This document shows positions 40,062-49,564 of a stretch of DNA of 64,000 bases, piece after piece; within the stretch, counting starts at the first letter, position 1; the number at the start of each line of letters is the position of its first letter. The stretch is taken from NCBI RefSeq assembly GCF_019219075.1, contig NZ_JAHUWJ010000008.1, positions 238,686-302,685 on the forward strand, read 5' to 3'. The notes under the pieces were generated by a model, which did no database searches, was not told the origin of the DNA, and was given only the letters and a program-made list of their open reading frames with translations. The position numbers were made by a program, and so were the translations under genes. The DNA is from Chitinophaga sp. sic0106 (GTDB lineage Bacteria; Bacteroidota; Bacteroidia; Chitinophagales; Chitinophagaceae).

Positions 40062-40389
40062 CTTCTTCAGTTTGTTTTTTGTTTCTTTTTGGAGCGCGTT
40101 TCTTAGTGATCAATCCTGCATCCTGCAGCTTACGCCCCAATTGATCGTCTTCTGCCAACTTCAAAAAGTCTTTCTCCAGATTTAATACGAATAAAACCAT
40201 AAAGTAATTGCCTAGGGATACAGAAGGTGATCCATTTTCAATTTGCCAGACTGTCCCACGGCTAAGCCCAGCCCGCTCTGCAACTTGAGTCGTACTGAAA
40301 TTTCGCCTTCTTCTCGCAAGTTTGATGTTTTCTCCCATCTGCTCCATTATCTTACGAGCCTTGGGTAACATAGTTATGGACTCTTTCAT
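40051..40389 (-). CDS. hipB: HipB-family HTH antitoxin
   Basis: A 112-residue protein. MGENIKLARRRRNFSTTQVAE then GLSRGTVWQIENGSPSVSLGN form a classical XRE HTH at residues ~18-60; the tail is basic (KKRAPKRNKKQTEED). It likely neutralises HipA and represses the operon through the repeats just upstream (40397-40449). The frame may start at Met7 or later. Confidence 0.88.
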   Translation of the reverse strand: MKESITMLPKARKIMEQMGENIKLARRRRNFSTTQVAERAGLSRGTVWQIENGSPSVSLGNYFMVLFVLNLEKDFLKLAEDDQLGRKLQDAGLITKKRAPKRNKKQTEEDAD

Positions 40390-40396
40390 AAGTGAT

Positions 40397-40449
40397 AATG
40401 TTCAATTTTATTAACAAATTTAGCATTTTTGTTTGTTAAAATGAACATT
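40397..40449. promoter_or_regulatory. Nested inverted repeats upstream of hipBA
   Basis: AATGTTCA (40397) pairs with TGAACATT (40442), and TTAACAAA (40411) with TTTGTTAA (40432). The two nested 8-bp repeats are centred near 40423-40425, typical of a cooperative HipB operator. Confidence 0.6.
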
Positions 40450-40560
40450 GTGATAACAGTATTAAAATAATTATAAATATGTGTGCAATTAATAAACGTA
40501 AAATTTCTCCGCAATAGCTACATTTTGTTTTACCTCCATCAGAACTAATAATACCGAGAT

Positions 40561-40595
40561 TTTACAATTCCGGAATTCAATTCCGAAATTGTAAA
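40561..40595. promoter_or_regulatory. 35-bp near-perfect palindrome
   Basis: TTTACAATTCCGGAATT and AATTCCGAAATTGTAAA flank a central C with one mismatch. It lies about 95 bases before the hydrolase gene and contains repeated AATTCCG half-sites. A regulator-binding site for the downstream hydrolase-AraC unit is likely. Confidence 0.6.
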
Positions 40596-40687
40596 AAATC
40601 CCCCATTCCCGCTACACTTTCCCGCACTTCGGCTACATCTCCCCAACACAATCCCACCAACTTTGTATTCAAATAAAGACACAGACC

Positions 40688-41566
40688 ATGAATACAAAAT
40701 CAGTCACCTTTCTTTCCAACAACATCCCTCTCGCAGCAAACCTCTACCTGCCGGCAGGCAAACCCATTGCAGCCCTGGTAGTTGGCCATCCCGGCACCGG
40801 CGTTAAAGAACAAGCAGCCGGATTATATGCGCAGTTACTTGCAGAAAAAGGATTTATTACCCTGGCCTTTGATGCCGCCTACCAGGGTGAAAGCGGCGGA
40901 CTGCCGCGCGGCCTCGAAGATCCCGCCCAGCGCATAGAAGATATCAAAGCAGCAGTTACCTATCTGCAATCTATCCAGGATAAGCCCGTGGGAGTACTCG
41001 GCATCTGCGCCTCCGGTGGCTATGGGGTTGCAGCAGCAGCAACAGACCATCGCATAAAAGCTATTGCCACAGTAAGCGCAGCAGATATAGGCCGGCAGTT
41101 CCGCAATGGCGGTGATGGTAAGCAAGGCATGGAGGTGATCCAGGGGATGCTGGACATGGCCGCGGCCGACAGATCCGCCAAAGAACCGGGATCATTTCCG
41201 CTCTTTCCTGCTGAAGAGCAGGCCAAAGCAATGGGGCTGCATGTCTACGAAGGATGGAAATACTACTGTACGGACCAGGGCCAGCATCCGCGTTCTGCCA
41301 AATTCTTTCAATGGAAAAGTGTGGAACTGATCGCAGGCTTCGATGCCTTCCGGTTTGCAGATTTAATTGCTCCACGACCCTTGCTGATGATTACAGGATC
41401 TGAAGCCGTTACCACCTGGATGACGGAGGCCGCAATAGCTACCGCCAAAGCACCTAAGGAGCATGCTATTATTGACGGTCCCACCCACGTGGAACTATAT
41501 TACAAACAGCCGTATGTAAACCAGGCGGTAGATAAGCTCCATGCGTTTTTCACTGAAAACCTCTAA
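40688..41566 (+). CDS. Alpha/beta hydrolase (dienelactone-hydrolase/YcjY-like)
   Basis: A 292-residue cytoplasmic protein. HPGTGVKEQAAGLYAQLLA forms the oxyanion region, GICASGGYG the nucleophile elbow (Ser within C-A-S-G-G), and GPTHVELY carries the catalytic His near the C-terminus. The substrate is unknown; homologues act on esters or small toxic compounds. It lies 8 bases before an AraC-type regulator, forming a likely regulated pair, beneath the 35-bp palindrome. Confidence 0.8.
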   Translation: MNTKSVTFLSNNIPLAANLYLPAGKPIAALVVGHPGTGVKEQAAGLYAQLLAEKGFITLAFDAAYQGESGGLPRGLEDPAQRIEDIKAAVTYLQSIQDKPVGVLGICASGGYGVAAAATDHRIKAIATVSAADIGRQFRNGGDGKQGMEVIQGMLDMAAADRSAKEPGSFPLFPAEEQAKAMGLHVYEGWKYYCTDQGQHPRSAKFFQWKSVELIAGFDAFRFADLIAPRPLLMITGSEAVTTWMTEAAIATAKAPKEHAIIDGPTHVELYYKQPYVNQAVDKLHAFFTENL

Positions 41567-41574
41567 TTTTAAGT

Positions 41575-42480
41575 ATGCAGCAACCGTTTAAGATCGAGAC
41601 CATCGCCGCATTGCATCGTATGCTGGGATTGCCGGAGCCACAGCATCCCCTGGTTAGCATTGTGCATAACTGTGAAGTGAATATGATCAGGGAAGCATTT
41701 CCAGTATCACTGGTGCTGGGGTTTCATAAGATATCTTTTATGAACGATATAAAAGGAAAAATCAGGTATGGGCAAGGCTATTACGATTTTGATGCCGGCG
41801 GAATGGTGTTTGTTGCCGCCAATCAGGTACTGACAGTGGCCGATGAGGCGGATACCTACGAAGGTTTTAATCTCTTCCTGCACCCTGACTTTTTACAGTC
41901 TTATCCATTGGCAACTACTATTAAAAAATACGATTTCTTTTCCTACGAAACCAATGAAGCGTTGCATCTATCCATAAAAGAAAAGGAAAAAGTGGTGGCT
42001 ATTTTTAACAGCATAGGCGCCGAACTGGCCGAACGCCTGGATGATTTTAGTCAGGACGTAGTGATTGCCCATATTGATTTGCTGCTTACTTACTGCAAAC
42101 GTTTTTATAAACGGCAGTTTACCACCAGGAAGGCAGTAAACAATGATCTGCTGGCAAAATTGGAAACTATCCTGGATGACTATTTTAATACGGCGCTTGC
42201 ACTCAACAAAGGCTTGCCCGGCGTACAATATCTGGCAGACCAGTTGCATCTTTCCCCGCATTACCTGAGCGATATGCTGCGCAGTTTAACAGGGCAAAAT
42301 GCACAACAACATATACATAACCGGGTGATTGAAAAAGCAAAGGAAGCATTGTCAACCACCAACCTCACTGTTGGTGAAATCGCCTGGAGTCTTGGGTTTG
42401 AACATTCCCAATCCTTTAACAGGTTTTTCAAACAGAAAACGAACAGCTCCCCGTCAGCATTCAGGAGATCATTTAATTAA
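41575..42480 (+). CDS. AraC-family transcriptional regulator
   Basis: A 301-residue protein. The C-terminal ~100 residues have the two AraC HTHs: VQYLADQLHLSPHYLSDMLRS and LTVGEIAWSLGFEHSQSFNRF followed by FKQKTNSSPSAFR. The N-terminal ~190 residues are a ligand-sensing cupin-like domain. It probably controls the hydrolase transcribed just before it. A strong terminator follows. Confidence 0.9.
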   Translation: MQQPFKIETIAALHRMLGLPEPQHPLVSIVHNCEVNMIREAFPVSLVLGFHKISFMNDIKGKIRYGQGYYDFDAGGMVFVAANQVLTVADEADTYEGFNLFLHPDFLQSYPLATTIKKYDFFSYETNEALHLSIKEKEKVVAIFNSIGAELAERLDDFSQDVVIAHIDLLLTYCKRFYKRQFTTRKAVNNDLLAKLETILDDYFNTALALNKGLPGVQYLADQLHLSPHYLSDMLRSLTGQNAQQHIHNRVIEKAKEALSTTNLTVGEIAWSLGFEHSQSFNRFFKQKTNSSPSAFRRSFN

Positions 42481-42485
42481 ACAAA

Positions 42486-42521
42486 AAAATGCCCGGCAAT
42501 CTTATGATTACCGGGCATTTT
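42486..42521. terminator. Hairpin terminator between AraC and HopJ genes
   Basis: AAAATGCCCGG and CCGGGCATTTT form an 11-bp outer stem with further pairing inside, flanked by A and T runs. It serves both converging genes. Confidence 0.85.
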
Positions 42522-42534
42522 CATTTCAATATAA

Positions 42535-42876
42535 TTATTTCGCCGTCAGCGCCCGGCTTTCAAAGCTGATGCCAGCCCAGCCATGTTGCATGAATTGCCT
42601 GATGTTCTGATGGTCAGTAGCATCGGGTGTGTTTAGCACGGCCTGATAATGCTCTGCAAATAATAACAGTGTGTCTTCCTTGCTGAGCTGTTGTGCTTGT
42701 GCAAAAGAGAATACTTTGGCGCTGCCCTGGTTTTGGGTAGCTTCATTATAGGCATCACCGTTTTTAAACGCCGCAGGCTGGTGCTGGTAATAAGTTTCGA
42801 TAAATTCAATCACTTCTTTAAAGCTGGCAGTATTAGCTTTTAACCTTTCTATCAGGGAACTCAGTTGCTCTTTCAT
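42535..42876 (-). CDS. HopJ-family protein
   Basis: A 113-residue protein matching the HopJ type III effector family along its length: an FIETYYQHQPAAFKNGDAYNE-type front, NQGSAKVFSFAQAQQLSKEDTLLLF, and DHQNIRQFMQHGWAGISFESRAL at the end. The family was named from a Pseudomonas effector but is widespread in environmental bacteria without type III secretion, where its role is unknown. No secretion genes are nearby. Confidence 0.88.
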   Translation of the reverse strand: MKEQLSSLIERLKANTASFKEVIEFIETYYQHQPAAFKNGDAYNEATQNQGSAKVFSFAQAQQLSKEDTLLLFAEHYQAVLNTPDATDHQNIRQFMQHGWAGISFESRALTAK

Positions 42877-42950
42877 GCAAATTCAGAATAATGTATGTTT
42901 TCAGTAATTCAGAGACACCGAGGCCTCGTTTTCCGGGCCAAAAATAGAAA

Positions 42951-43547
42951 TTAATGTGTTTGGGTGTACCATTCCACCGCAGCTTTCTCCGTCCTTTTCA
43001 TGAAGGCATCTTTTGCCTCATTGTAATCGTTACCATCCTGCCATTCCTGCTTTACTAAATCGGCTTTCAGTTGCTGGTATTCCTCTCTCACCGCAGGGTG
43101 ACTGCGCACATAATCCCGGAAGGCAATGTGGCGTGTCCAGTGGGGGGAAGTAACCGGAATAATGTGGATATGTGCCAGCCGGTAGTGATGGTCATGCATG
43201 ATGTCCGGTATGCTATCTTCTTTATCGAACTGCAGGGGCAGCGATAAACGTTGAGGCGGCACTTTCAGTTTAATGAAGAAGCGACGGTAAGGCATATCCT
43301 CATTATATTTTGGATAATAGATGTAATTTCTGGCCATGAGCAGCTCAGGTGCTTTCTCCAGCTGAGATTCGTCCTGCAGGCCTACCAGGATGTCGATGAC
43401 CGGTTTAGCAGAAAGGCCTGGAATGGAGGTGCTGCCAATATGGGCCACTACAGGACGTAAAGGACCGAGAATTTGCAGTAGTTCTTTTTCAAGGTTGCTG
43501 TAAGTCAGCTTCCATTCGTGATTATATGGCTCAAAAGGAAGTTTCAT
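42951..43547 (-). CDS. GrpB-family nucleotidyltransferase-like protein
   Basis: A 198-residue protein. HIGSTSIPGLSAKPVIDILVG near residues 36-56 is the GrpB/UPF0157 signature (H-x-G-S-T-S-V-P-G-L-x-A-K-P-x-I-D-I), a nucleotidyltransferase fold. The C-terminal HIAFRDYVRSHPAVREEYQQLK matches the rest of the family. Substrate unknown. Confidence 0.92.
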   Translation of the reverse strand: MKLPFEPYNHEWKLTYSNLEKELLQILGPLRPVVAHIGSTSIPGLSAKPVIDILVGLQDESQLEKAPELLMARNYIYYPKYNEDMPYRRFFIKLKVPPQRLSLPLQFDKEDSIPDIMHDHHYRLAHIHIIPVTSPHWTRHIAFRDYVRSHPAVREEYQQLKADLVKQEWQDGNDYNEAKDAFMKRTEKAAVEWYTQTH

Positions 43548-43645
43548 TGATATGTATTTTGAGTATAAAAAATACGTGGATTGAACCTGTATCGTACTTG
43601 ATTGTTTAGAAACCTAACAACGTGTTTACTTCAAACCTCCCAATA

Positions 43646-44485
43646 ATGAGAAGAATCCTAATGCTACTATTAGTGCTGGCTACCTGTTTTAATGCCAGCG
43701 CTCAAACCGGCGGTAAAAACGACATCGTAGTCAAAGCCAACGGAGATGTACTGACTGGCAAAGTAACTGAAATCAATGATGATGCCATCAAATTCATTCA
43801 CTCCGGCGAATCGCTGGTGTACACGATTAAGAAATCGGATATTCTGAAGATCACTTATGCCAGTGGCAGGGTGGAGTCATTCAGTGCTCCGGCTGCTGCA
43901 ACTGCCGCCGCTCCTTCGTCCGGCAATGCGCCCGCTCCAACCATGGTGACAGATCCTGCGGAACGGCGTAACAAAGTGGCGATCCTTCCTTTCGGCTTTA
44001 TTGTCGATGGTCAGCCACAGGCCCAGGAGGTAAGCGATGAAATCCAGAATGAGGCTTATGCGCTGCTGAGCAAACATTCCGGTGTGTATAATATTTTGAG
44101 TCCGCGTGGGACTAACGTAAAGCTCGCGCAGGCAGGCATCACCAGGGATAAAATGATGAATTACACCATGGCGGACCTCTGTCAGATCCTGGGAGTAGAG
44201 TTTGTGGTGGATGGCCTGGTAACACAGAACCGGACTTCCCAAACCAGTACGGGTACTACCACTTACAACAATAAAGGTAACGACGATGATAAAAAGAAGA
44301 GCGGCGTGGCTACCAGTACCTCTACCAGTCAACAAAATTTCCAGACCAGGTTGGATCTGAAAATCTATAACGACAAAAGCGATATCATCTACAATCAAAA
44401 CCGCCAGGCTTTCTGGAACACAGCTGATGCCTACAAAAATGTGCTGGAATACCTTGTTAAACGCTCCCCGCTTTATACCAAATAA
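43646..44485 (+). CDS. Secreted CsgG/LpoB-like protein
   Basis: A 279-residue product from Met at 43646 (MRRILMLLLVLATCFNASAQ), which gives a good signal peptide; the upstream Met at 43622 does not. An N-terminal strand-rich module (DIVVKANGDVLTGKVTEI) resembles a Bacteroidota periplasmic domain. From residue ~110, KVAILPFGF...EISDEIQNEAY-type sequence and TMADLCQILGVEFVVDGLV recall the CsgG/LpoB-like fold, where proteins assemble around outer-membrane complexes. A low-complexity Lys/Thr/Ser insert lies near 220. Exact role unknown. Confidence 0.65.
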   Translation: MRRILMLLLVLATCFNASAQTGGKNDIVVKANGDVLTGKVTEINDDAIKFIHSGESLVYTIKKSDILKITYASGRVESFSAPAAATAAAPSSGNAPAPTMVTDPAERRNKVAILPFGFIVDGQPQAQEVSDEIQNEAYALLSKHSGVYNILSPRGTNVKLAQAGITRDKMMNYTMADLCQILGVEFVVDGLVTQNRTSQTSTGTTTYNNKGNDDDKKKSGVATSTSTSQQNFQTRLDLKIYNDKSDIIYNQNRQAFWNTADAYKNVLEYLVKRSPLYTK

Positions 44486-44487
44486 GT

Positions 44488-45561
44488 TTATTTGACCAGC
44501 CGGTCAGCAATTCTGGCGGCAAATTGATCCATGTCCACATTAGCGGTATTGCTGAGGATAATGATTGTTGTTTTTGCCTCCAGTACATGAAATAACATGG
44601 CCTGCGCTCCCATAATGGAGCCGGGCCTTTTTATTATCGTGTAATCATGTCCGTTAATCGCATATTTTTTATACACCCATACCCCAAGGCCGTATTCGTC
44701 CAGGCCGGAATGGAACATTTGTTCCATGGTTGCCGGCTGCAGGAGCTTTCCGGAGAAGAGGGCGTTGGAGAATTTGGCAATGTCGTTTACCGTGGAATAC
44801 ATGGCGCCCGCTGCGTACCAGTTGTTGATGTAGGCGGGGAGATCATTGACGAGCGACTTCAAATCTTCCCGGTAGAAATAGGTATCAGCCAGGTTGTCAA
44901 TGATTTTTTCCTGGGAGGCCATCCCGCTTTCCTGCATGCCAAGTGGCTGCAGGATGGCACTGTGTAACTGTTCTTCAAAAGTTTTCCTGGTAACGGCTTC
45001 AATGAGCTGCCCTAACACTATGTAATCCGCGTTATTATAGTCAAACTGCCTCCCTGGTGACCTTAACAGCGAATCACTGGCGTAAAGTGTGAGCATTTCC
45101 CTGTTGCTGTGCGGCAGCTGGTACTGCGGCATGCCGTTTTTCAGCACCGATTCCAGGGTAATGCCGGCATCCATATTCTTCATCCCGGAGGTCATATTCA
45201 GCAATTGCCGGATGGTGACCTGCCTGGCGGCAGGGCCTTTATAGTCAGGGAGGTAGGTGGAGATGCTGGTGTCGAGGCGGATGAGTCCGCGTTCATACAG
45301 CTGTAGTACCAAAACAGCAGTGAAAGCCTTGGTAATGCTGGCGATCTTATATTTTGTATTGGCCGTATTAGGGATATTAAAGGCCATATTAGCCAGTCCG
45401 AAGCTTTTACGATAAACGGGGCTGAATTCATTTTCCAGCAGAATAGTGCCGTTAAAATGGCCTTTTTCAGTGATGGAATCAATATAGCTGGCTGCAACGG
45501 GCAGCTGCGCATAGGCTTCAACTGAGCATAGCAGCCAGGCTGCCAGGAGGTAACGCTTCAT
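44488..45561 (-). CDS. Class C beta-lactamase-like serine hydrolase
   Basis: A 357-residue exported protein: signal peptide MKRYLLAAWLLCSVEAYA, S-x-x-K at S75-I-T-K78, Y-x-N at Y175 and a degenerate KxG-type IKRPGS near residue 310. Family members are mostly peptidases or esterases, not true beta-lactamases. Its stop nearly touches the convergent CsgG-like gene. The 250-base gap to asnA on its other side holds only A/T-rich sequence. Confidence 0.85.
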   Translation of the reverse strand: MKRYLLAAWLLCSVEAYAQLPVAASYIDSITEKGHFNGTILLENEFSPVYRKSFGLANMAFNIPNTANTKYKIASITKAFTAVLVLQLYERGLIRLDTSISTYLPDYKGPAARQVTIRQLLNMTSGMKNMDAGITLESVLKNGMPQYQLPHSNREMLTLYASDSLLRSPGRQFDYNNADYIVLGQLIEAVTRKTFEEQLHSAILQPLGMQESGMASQEKIIDNLADTYFYREDLKSLVNDLPAYINNWYAAGAMYSTVNDIAKFSNALFSGKLLQPATMEQMFHSGLDEYGLGVWVYKKYAINGHDYTIIKRPGSIMGAQAMLFHVLEAKTTIIILSNTANVDMDQFAARIADRLVK

Positions 45562-45812
45562 ATACCGGATTGTAACTATAGGAAGTTACAACGATTTCAG
45601 CAATATGTCCGTGAAGTGTTTTTATCTAAAAAAGGCGGTATTCTTTACATTTTTTGTCATAAACAAGCTTTTTTTTGTTCTGTTTGTTAAAAAATTGCGA
45701 CTTTTGTTGAAATTATTTCATTTAATCAACTTAATTATTGAAGTTTGTATTGTATTTGATGATTTTTATAAGAAAATTTCAAATGAAATCAATGTATAGG
45801 TAAATAGATTTT

Positions 45813-46799
45813 ATGCAATCAACCGCCAAAACATCCAAAAGTGCCTTGCTCGCCAAAGAAGAGCTGATTGCGAAGATTAAAGACTTCTTCGCCCTGCAAC
45901 TATGCCAGCAACTCTCCCTCGTGAAAGTAACTGCGCCCCTGTTCGTGAAATCCGGAACCGGTTTGAACGATGACCTAAACGGTATCGAAAGACCCGTAAA
46001 ATTTAATCTCAACGGCGTTAATACCCCCGTTGAAATCGTACAATCGCTCGCTAAATGGAAACGCATGCGTCTGCACGAACTGGAAATCCAGCCAGACAAT
46101 GGTATCGTTACCGATATGCGCGCCATCCGGGCAGATGAAGTAATTTCCCCTATCCACAGTTTTTTTGTAGATCAGTGGGACTGGGAAAAACGCATCGGCC
46201 AGCAGGACAGATCCATCGCCTACCTGCAGCAAACCGTAAATGCCATCTATAGTGCTGTTAAAGCGACCAATGATATGCTCGCGGGTCAACAGGAGCAAGC
46301 GCTGGAACTGCCAGAAACCGTACACTTCATCCATAGCGAAGCACTGCTCGCCGCTTACCCTCATCTCTCTGCAAAAGAAAGAGAAAATGAAATCACCAGA
46401 CAATACGGGGCCGTATTCATTATGGGCATAGGTGCTGCTCTTAGCAACAGCCAGGCTCACGACGACAGAGCCCCCGACTACGACGACTGGAGCACTACTA
46501 ACGAAGATGGCTACACGGGACTAAACGGTGACCTCATCATCTGGAACCCCGCCCTCAACAGCGCACTGGAAATTTCATCCATGGGTATCCGCGTAGACGC
46601 CGCCGCCCTGAAAAAACAACTGTCTGTCAGAAACTGTGAGGAGCGCTCCCAGCTCGACTTCCACGCCAGCGTACTCAACAGTGCCTACCCGCTGTCGATG
46701 GGCGGCGGTATTGGGCAGTCGCGCCTGTGCATGCTCCTCCTTCAGCAAAAACATATCAAAGAAGTGCAGGCCAGCGTATGGCCGGAAGGCACTATCTGA
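45813..46799 (+). CDS. asnA: Aspartate-ammonia ligase AsnA
   Basis: A 328-residue protein (family usually about 330). VTAPLFVKSGTGLNDDLNG, KWKRMRLHELEI and MGGGIGQSRLCMLLLQQKHI are hallmark AsnA segments; the fold is that of class II aminoacyl-tRNA synthetases. It makes asparagine from aspartate, ammonia and ATP in the cytoplasm. It is a single gene ended by a strong terminator. Confidence 0.97.
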   Translation: MQSTAKTSKSALLAKEELIAKIKDFFALQLCQQLSLVKVTAPLFVKSGTGLNDDLNGIERPVKFNLNGVNTPVEIVQSLAKWKRMRLHELEIQPDNGIVTDMRAIRADEVISPIHSFFVDQWDWEKRIGQQDRSIAYLQQTVNAIYSAVKATNDMLAGQQEQALELPETVHFIHSEALLAAYPHLSAKERENEITRQYGAVFIMGIGAALSNSQAHDDRAPDYDDWSTTNEDGYTGLNGDLIIWNPALNSALEISSMGIRVDAAALKKQLSVRNCEERSQLDFHASVLNSAYPLSMGGGIGQSRLCMLLLQQKHIKEVQASVWPEGTI

Positions 46800-46820
46800 T
46801 TTTTTTAGGTACAACATGCG

Positions 46821-46852
46821 ACTCCCCGTTGCCGGCATCGGTAACGGGGAGT
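46821..46852 (+). terminator. Hairpin terminator after asnA
   Basis: ACTCCCCGTT and AACGGGGAGT form a 10-bp stem with inner pairing, followed by TTTTATTTTAC. Confidence 0.88.
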
Positions 46853-46907
46853 TTTTATTTTACTTATCTTCACAGGCCCTCACTTTTTTATCACCCTAAC
46901 TTATAAC

Positions 46908-47960
46908 ATGAATACCATCCGATTAACACTGTTAGTTTTGCTATGTCCATTGCTTACCCTCGCCCAGCGCTATGCAGACGGTCCGTATGTATTTTACCGG
47001 AACGATAGCATCCTGGTTAAAACCATCACTACCAGAGGCGATCTGGCAGCCGCTGAAACAAAGGTATACACGCAGCCGCCCCTGCCTGAACTGCCTGTCA
47101 GCGGGTTTTCCATCTCCCTGAAACAAAAAATTACCACACCCCCTAACGAAAGCCCCGCCGCCAGCAGGATGTTCATACTATCTGACATAGAAGGGGAATT
47201 TGAAGCCGGCAGAGACCTGCTGCTGGCCGCAGGCGTGATTGATCAACAGTTTAACTGGACCTTCGGCAATGGTAAACTCATCATCGCCGGCGACCTGTTT
47301 GACCGTGGAACCACCGTACTGCCCTGGCTTTGGCTGCTATACAGCCTTGAAGATAAAGCCGCTGCCGCGGGTGGTGCCGTACATGTGGTACTGGGGAATC
47401 ATGATGTAATGCAACTGGCAGGCGACTTCCGCTATACCGATGCCCGTTATTTCAAATATGCCTGGCTCATGGGAAAAGAATTACGTCAGGTGTTTGCAAC
47501 GGACTCCGAACTGGGCCGCTGGCTGCGCAGCAAGAATGTGATGGAAAAAATCGGTGACCTGCTCGTGATGCATGCCGGCGTATCTCCTGAGCTGATTGGA
47601 AAGCAATGGTCACTCCAACGCATCAACGAAAACTGCCGCCAATACCTGGGTGTACCCCGGAAACAAATTCCGGACTCGCTGCAAATGCTGTTTGATAGTC
47701 GCGGCCCTTTCTGGTACCGTGGCTACTTCCACGATCCTAAAGCAACTGCCGCTACGGTAGACAGCACGCTGTCTTTTTATAATGCCAAACATATCATTGT
47801 AGGGCATACCATCACGGACACCACCATTGTAACGCGTTTTGAAGGAAAGGTAATCGGCGTGGATGTGGACCAGCACGAAGGGCATCATCAGGGGCTGCTG
47901 ATGGAGGGCGACCATTATGTGATCATTGACCGTAATGGTAGCAGAAAGGAGTTGGAGTAG
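46908..47960 (+). CDS. Secreted calcineurin-like metallophosphoesterase
   Basis: A 350-residue exported protein (signal peptide MNTIRLTLLVLLCPLLTLAQ). Metal-ligand motifs: ILSDIEG (D-x-E replacing D-x-H), AGDLFDRG (G-D-x-x-D-R-G), LGNHDVM (G-N-H-D) and IIVGHTITD (G-H-T). It most resembles Shewanella-type protein phosphatases that hydrolyse phosphoester bonds. It is separate from asnA and converges on the ABC-F gene. Confidence 0.9.
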   Translation: MNTIRLTLLVLLCPLLTLAQRYADGPYVFYRNDSILVKTITTRGDLAAAETKVYTQPPLPELPVSGFSISLKQKITTPPNESPAASRMFILSDIEGEFEAGRDLLLAAGVIDQQFNWTFGNGKLIIAGDLFDRGTTVLPWLWLLYSLEDKAAAAGGAVHVVLGNHDVMQLAGDFRYTDARYFKYAWLMGKELRQVFATDSELGRWLRSKNVMEKIGDLLVMHAGVSPELIGKQWSLQRINENCRQYLGVPRKQIPDSLQMLFDSRGPFWYRGYFHDPKATAATVDSTLSFYNAKHIIVGHTITDTTIVTRFEGKVIGVDVDQHEGHHQGLLMEGDHYVIIDRNGSRKELE

Positions 47961-47968
47961 CCATGCGG

Positions 47969-49564
47969 CTACTCCAAAGTTATCACTTCTTCCACACCGG
48001 TTTCTTCGGTGAAGGTTTGGTCATGTGAAATGAGTATCACCGTACCTTTATAATCCCGGAAGATTTTAGCCAGCATCCTGATATTTACCAGGTCGAGGTT
48101 ATTTACCGGTTCATCCAGGAAGATGATATCGGGTGTTTTATTCTGCAATACCATGCAGCAGAGCGAAAGGCGAAGCATTTCACCACCACTGAGCACACTG
48201 CAGGGCTTTTCCCAGCTGTCGGGTTTAAACAGAAAGTTGGCCAGGGTAGTATGCACCTGGGCTTCTTCCAGTTTCCTTTCATTAAAGGAGAGTGCCTGCT
48301 CCAGCACTTTTTTACTGCGGTCGATGCCGGTATAATCCTGATCCAGCAATAGTTTGGAGCAAGGTGTGCGTTGTAAGGTGCCACTGGTAGGCTCCAGCTG
48401 ATCCAGCAGTATTTTCAGCAAGGTAGATTTCCCCATGCCGTTTTTACCGGCAACGGCTATACGATTACCGCTGCGGATCGTGAATGTCAACGGTTTTGAC
48501 CATAACGGCGGTTTGCCGGGCCAGGCAAAGTTGATATCATTGGCCTGGTACAGTACTTTTCCGGCAGGCATGGTCGCGTTGTCGAAAAAGCCTTTCATGA
48601 TCTGTTGCATCTGGGTCATGGCAGCAACTTCCTGCAGGGAGCTGCGGAGGTCATTTACTTTTTCTGCGTGTACGCTTTTAAGCTTACCGGTGCTGCTTTC
48701 TGCGGCATTGCGCCGGGCGTTGAGCAGAATCTTCGGATCGGAGCTGTTGCGCACACTTTTCCTGGCCTGGGCATCGGCGTGTTGTTTCCTTTCCAGTGCT
48801 TCCTGTGCCTTCTTTTTGGCTTCTTTCAGTGCTTTGGTATGGAATTCCAGCTTATGTTCCTGTGCAGCTATTTCTATCTCTTTTTGTTCTTCATAGAGAT
48901 CATAGTTACCGCCATATTCCAGGATGCCGGTGGCAGTAAGCTCCCAGATGGGCTCGCAGATGCGGAGCAGCTGGCGGTCGTGGCTGGTGAGCAGCACTGC
49001 GCAATTGGTACTGCTGATCCATTCACCCAGTTGATCGCGTGCAGCGGTGTCCAGGTGGTTGGTAGGTTCATCCAGCAATACAATATCTGGTTGAAGGATC
49101 TGAATGCCGGAGAGAAAGAGTTTAGTTTTCATGCCACCACTCAGTTCGCGGAGGGGCTGATCCAGCTGAAGGCCGGCAAGTCCCCAGTTGGCGAAGGCTT
49201 CCTCGCATCTGGCTACAATATCCCAGTTATGCTCCATGAGGTCATAGTGGGCCTGCTCCGTAGAGCCGTTTTCGATAGCCTGTAATGCGGCCAGTATAGG
49301 GGCAATCCCCAAAGCGGCTGCTACTGTAACGTCATCAAAGTGGCCATAGTGCTGCGGTACATAGTATAAGCTACCATTCACCTGCAGTATACCATTATAT
49401 TCAGTAGTATTTCCGGCGATAATTTTCAGCAAGGTACTTTTACCGATACCATTTTTTCCAACGATAGCGGTTTTATCCCCTTTATTTACAGAGAAGGATA
49501 CGGCTTCAAATAATACAGTGGCATCGGGTTTACGGTAGGAGATATTTTGAGCGTTAATAAGCAT
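47969..49564 (-). CDS. ABC-F family ATPase
   Basis: A 531-residue cytoplasmic protein with two ABC cassettes and no membrane helix. Cassette 1: GKNGIGKST, LSGGMKTKLFLSG, VLLDEPTNHLD. A charged linker with KEAKKKAQEALERKQHA lies near 240-300. Cassette 2: GKNGMGKST, LSGGEMLRLSL, IFLDEPVNNLD. ABC-F proteins bind ribosomes and relieve stalling or antibiotic block; this one resembles the Lsa/Vga-like group in size, but resistance is not shown. Confidence 0.93.
   Translation of the reverse strand: MLINAQNISYRKPDATVLFEAVSFSVNKGDKTAIVGKNGIGKSTLLKIIAGNTTEYNGILQVNGSLYYVPQHYGHFDDVTVAAALGIAPILAALQAIENGSTEQAHYDLMEHNWDIVARCEEAFANWGLAGLQLDQPLRELSGGMKTKLFLSGIQILQPDIVLLDEPTNHLDTAARDQLGEWISSTNCAVLLTSHDRQLLRICEPIWELTATGILEYGGNYDLYEEQKEIEIAAQEHKLEFHTKALKEAKKKAQEALERKQHADAQARKSVRNSSDPKILLNARRNAAESSTGKLKSVHAEKVNDLRSSLQEVAAMTQMQQIMKGFFDNATMPAGKVLYQANDINFAWPGKPPLWSKPLTFTIRSGNRIAVAGKNGMGKSTLLKILLDQLEPTSGTLQRTPCSKLLLDQDYTGIDRSKKVLEQALSFNERKLEEAQVHTTLANFLFKPDSWEKPCSVLSGGEMLRLSLCCMVLQNKTPDIIFLDEPVNNLDLVNIRMLAKIFRDYKGTVILISHDQTFTEETGVEEVITLE

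Noticed and set aside
42535..42876. HopJ gene as evidence of a type III secretion system
   Set aside because: The family is common in bacteria without type III secretion and no secretion genes are in the window.
48605..49285. 226-codon plus-strand frame opposite the ABC-F gene
   Set aside because: Antisense shadow of a conserved ATPase with all motifs on the minus strand.
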